From: Cerasicoccus sp. TK19100
GTDB lineage: Bacteria > Verrucomicrobiota > Verrucomicrobiia > Opitutales > Cerasicoccaceae
Direction of reading: 5' to 3'
Length of the DNA: 64,000 bases
NCBI RefSeq assembly: GCF_027257155.1
Contig: NZ_JAPWDU010000009.1
Coordinates: 1 to 64,000 of the forward strand
Shown here: in pieces, positions 61,713 through 64,000 of the stretch
Layout: every line of letters begins with the position of its first letter
Position numbering within the stretch: position 1 is the stretch's first letter
Translations under genes and position numbers: made by a program
Notes under the pieces: generated by a model
The model's input: only the letters and a program-made list of their open reading frames with translations
What the model was told of the DNA's origin: nothing
The model's database searches: none

Positions 61713-63080
61713 ATGCATACCCCGATGAATACCCTTTGTCTGAAGATTTCCTTCTGTGCCGTAGCGCTCAATGCCGGGCTTTTGGCGCAACCGATCTTGC
61801 ACATGAATGCTACTGATGGTTCAACGCTTGAGCTCGATTGGGAAACTGCCGAGGGGCAGCAGTATCGGCTGGAGCAGTCGGGCGACCTCGTGGAGTGGGA
61901 TCCAGTTGAGGGCTACCCGCAGGTTGGCTCTGGTCTGGATAAAAACTACGTTAGCGATACGTTGGCGCTGCCTGCGTTTTTCCGTGTGTCCACTGATCCG
62001 CAGCAGCTGTTTTATGTGCCGTTCCCGGATGATGGCCTGCGATACGATGCGTATGAGGAGTTCGATGGTCCGCGTTGGCCGGCTGTTTACGGCGAAGGCC
62101 ATGTTACTTTGTGGCACAAAGGTAAATTTTCGGCTTACTCGATTACCATTGATGACAACAACTCACCGGACTTTCCATTCTGGTTGGAAGTCGGTGAAAC
62201 ATATGGCTGGCGTCTCACGTGGTTCGTCATTGTTTACCCTTACACGTGGGATATTTACAACGACAAACCCGGCAACAACACCGGCTACTTTGGCACGCTT
62301 GCAGAATGGAAAACGCTGCACGATCTCGGGCACGACATCCAACTACACGGAGCGTGCGGCTCAATGAACAATCAGACCAACGCCGAATACGAAGACCAAA
62401 TTGTTCGATCGATTAACGTCATGGAGGAGGCGACGGGCACTAAGATTCTCACCTTCGCCTATCCCTGTGGTAAGCTGACGAATCCCGCCGGCACCGAGGA
62501 CTATTTGGAAATCATTAAACGCTACACCATTTCGGCGCGCGGCGGCGTGGGCAATAGTGTGGCTTCCGTGCATCGGACTAACTACCACACGGTGCCGGGG
62601 ATTGGCGTGAATGAGCTGACCGACGGCGGGCCTAACACACTCTTTACGCGCTACGATGATCGACGCAGCTACCTGTATTCGTCTTACCGGGGCTGGGTCG
62701 TTACGCTTTATCATGGGATCTCCGATGAAGCCCCGATTCTTGAAACCCTCGACTGGGTGAAGGCGCATGAAGACGAGTTCTGGGTCGCCGCCTACACCGA
62801 CGTCGCCAAGTATGCGCAACAGCGTGAAACTGCGACGCTTGACATTGGTGCCGTCGCCACGACCCGCATTGAATACACGGTTAGCGACCGCATGGATGAC
62901 GCCATTTTCGACCACCCGCTAACGGTGAAAATTCGTGTCGACTCAACATGGTCCGACGTCAGCGCAACGCAAGATGGGCAAGCCATCACCGCTTACATAG
63001 TGCAGCACGAGGGCAATAACTACGTTTACAGCGAGCCGGTTCCTGATCGCGGCCTGGTCGTGCTTACGAAGATGCCGTAA
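61713..63080 (+). CDS. Secreted polysaccharide-deacetylase-like protein with N-terminal module
   Basis: This 455-residue exported protein (signal peptide to about 25) has a short N-terminal beta module (30-95: YRLEQSGDLVEWDPV ... AFFRV), the Verrucomicrobia-type 'SxDLxxW...FFRV' unit. A NodB-like region follows, with SITIDDNN (Asp147, Asp148) as the metal/acid motif, HDIQLH (His207, His212) for motif 2, and FAYPCGK as motif 3. The motifs are shifted from classic CE4 deacetylases, so activity is uncertain. The C-terminal half (about 320-455) is a further beta-rich domain. A CTTTG-N5-CAAAG dyad follows the stop directly. Confidence 0.78.
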   Translation: MHTPMNTLCLKISFCAVALNAGLLAQPILHMNATDGSTLELDWETAEGQQYRLEQSGDLVEWDPVEGYPQVGSGLDKNYVSDTLALPAFFRVSTDPQQLFYVPFPDDGLRYDAYEEFDGPRWPAVYGEGHVTLWHKGKFSAYSITIDDNNSPDFPFWLEVGETYGWRLTWFVIVYPYTWDIYNDKPGNNTGYFGTLAEWKTLHDLGHDIQLHGACGSMNNQTNAEYEDQIVRSINVMEEATGTKILTFAYPCGKLTNPAGTEDYLEIIKRYTISARGGVGNSVASVHRTNYHTVPGIGVNELTDGGPNTLFTRYDDRRSYLYSSYRGWVVTLYHGISDEAPILETLDWVKAHEDEFWVAAYTDVAKYAQQRETATLDIGAVATTRIEYTVSDRMDDAIFDHPLTVKIRVDSTWSDVSATQDGQAITAYIVQHEGNNYVYSEPVPDRGLVVLTKMP

Positions 63081-63081
63081 G

Positions 63082-63096
63082 CTTTGCAGTGCAAAG
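63082..63096. repeat. CTTTG-N5-CAAAG dyad downstream of the deacetylase-like gene
   Basis: CTTTGCA-G-TGCAAAG directly follows the stop codon, with GTAAGCTTGTTTTT after it, so this copy could act as a terminator for the forward gene. The next 100 bases up to the ffh stop show nothing else. Confidence 0.75.
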
Positions 63097-63184
63097 TAAG
63101 CTTGTTTTTCCGCTAGGCCAAAGGAATATTTTGCGGCAAGTGGGTGGGTCTAATTGCGATCAGAACGCAACCCGTAATCCGCAA

Positions 63185-64000
63185 TTACATGCCGGGCATG
63201 CCTGGCATACCGCCGCCACCTGCGCCCATTTGCTTGGCCATGCGCATCATTTGCTTCCGGCCTTTGCCACCCTTCATCATCTTCATCATTTTGCGCATCT
63301 GGCCGAACTGCTTGAGCAGCTGGTTCAGGTCACGCACTTCCATGCCGGAGCCATTCGCTATGCGTTTGCGGCGGCTGCCGTTGATGATTTGCGGGTTGCG
63401 ACGCTCGTGTGGCGTCATGGATAAAATCATGGCTTCGGTACGCTTGAGCTGCTGCTCGTGCTCGTCGCCAATCTCCAGATCGTGCGCGCCGGGGAGCATC
63501 TTCATGATGCCGCCGATGGAGCCCATTTTCTTGATCTGGCGCATCTGGCTGAGGAAGTCTTCCAGGTCGAAATCGGCCTTCTTCATCTTCTCGGCAAGGC
63601 GCTCGGCCTCGTCCTGATCGATGGTTTCCTGGGCCTTCTCGACGAGCGATACGACGTCGCCCATGCCGAGGATGCGCTGGGCCATGCGGTCGGGGTGGAA
63701 GACGTCGAACTCGTCCATCTTCTCGCCCGTGCCCATGAACTTGATCGGCACTTCGGTGATGGCCTTCATCGACAGGGCGGCACCACCACGGGCGTCACCA
63801 TCGAGCTTGGTCAGCACAATTCCGGTCAGCTGGACCGCTTCATTGAAATGCTGGGCGACGTTAACCGCCTCCTGGCCGAGCGCGGAGTCCGCGACGAGTA
63901 GCACTTCGTCCGGCTGGATCTCCTGCTTGAGCTTGATGATTTCCTGGACCAGGTCCTCATCGATCTGCAGGCGGCCAGCGGTATCGAAAATGATCAGGTC
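63185..64000 (-). CDS. ffh: Signal recognition particle protein Ffh, partial
   Basis: The C-terminal 271 residues of Ffh are in the window; the N-terminus lies beyond the right edge. The G3 motif region [14 protein letters not shown] and the G4 motif [12 protein letters not shown] of the SRP GTPase are visible, followed by the M domain with the Met-rich [19 protein letters not shown] and the SGMEVRDLN and [12 protein letters not shown] segments that bind SRP RNA. Ffh targets nascent membrane proteins to the translocon. It is convergent with the deacetylase-like gene. Confidence 0.95.
   Translation of the reverse strand, partial: DLIIFDTAGRLQIDEDLVQEIIKLKQEIQPDEVLLVADSALGQEAVNVAQHFNEAVQLTGIVLTKLDGDARGGAALSMKAITEVPIKFMGTGEKMDEFDVFHPDRMAQRILGMGDVVSLVEKAQETIDQDEAERLAEKMKKADFDLEDFLSQMRQIKKMGSIGGIMKMLPGAHDLEIGDEHEQQLKRTEAMILSMTPHERRNPQIINGSRRKRIANGSGMEVRDLNQLLKQFGQMRKMMKMMKGGKGRKQMMRMAKQMGAGGGGMPGMPGM

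Noticed and set aside
1-64000. CRISPR arrays, tRNA or rRNA genes
   Set aside because: No regularly spaced identical direct repeats, cloverleaf-like sequence or rRNA signature was seen.

Overview
The window reads as chromosomal DNA of a moderately GC-rich, Gram-negative heterotroph. It is most likely a member of the Verrucomicrobiota, class Opitutae. The evidence is the coaE-rho neighbourhood with a very long Lys/Asp/Asn/Arg-rich Rho N-terminus, an exosortase, delta-60-repeat and DUF748/AsmA-like envelope proteins, three secreted proteins sharing a Verrucomicrobia-style 'SxDLxxW...FFRV' module, and a glycan-degradation locus. The assignment is an inference from gene content; no rRNA, tRNA, CRISPR array or intact transposase was seen.

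Layout. 1-4.6 kb: a GINT1_N-like protein and a large secreted GH64/thaumatin-like protein, separated by inverted-pair palindromes. 5-9.5 kb: metallo-hydrolase, 3'-5' exonuclease, an AT-rich YaaC-like island, cyclophilin and a MenH-like hydrolase. 9.6-17.2 kb: delta-60-repeat surface protein, exosortase, a Zymomonas-type pyruvate decarboxylase, a small exported protein and a Bax-inhibitor-1 protein. 17.3-25.9 kb: a MoxR-DUF58-BatA/VWA-DUF4175-like operon, into whose second gene's start a toxin-antitoxin cassette has been inserted. 25.9-33 kb: DUF748 protein, VOC protein, and two divergent RCK/TrkA-type transporters. 33-38.2 kb: small exported protein, HicBA, RlmL-like methyltransferase, coaE, rho. 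38.4-46.6 kb: oxidoreductase, YiiX-like hydrolase, sulfatase, comM/yifB, and an 824-residue coiled-coil/TPR protein. 46.6-48.4 kb: a degenerate 21-bp periodic array split by a REPIN-like element, then an FN3-type gene broken by an amber codon. 48.6-63.1 kb: a carbohydrate locus (LacI regulator with its own operator, a frameshifted beta-helix protein, DegT aminotransferase, Gfo/Idh oxidoreductase, GH16-CBM6, Opp/Dpp-type binding protein and two permeases, a GH-A clan hydrolase and a polysaccharide-deacetylase-like protein). The right edge cuts ffh.

How the genes work together. The 48.6-63.1 kb block looks like a glycan sensing, depolymerisation, import and modification locus. LacI probably controls the tightly overlapping beta-helix/DegT/Gfo-Idh operon. 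The secreted GH16, GH-A and deacetylase-like proteins would release or modify oligosaccharides, and the Opp/Dpp-type permeases could import them; the ATPase subunits are not in the window. The MoxR-Bat operon is a chaperone/VWA envelope system.

The most unusual content is non-coding: REPIN-like inverted pairs (203-306, 1228-1378, 46702-46969), a six-copy family of CTTTG-N5-CAAAG dyads, often at gene ends, composite hairpin clusters (38238-38314, 59919-60062), a roughly 0.8 kb 21-bp periodic array, and a 37-bp direct duplication flanking an inserted toxin-antitoxin module so that the interrupted gene is rebuilt. These are read by eye; no database search was possible.
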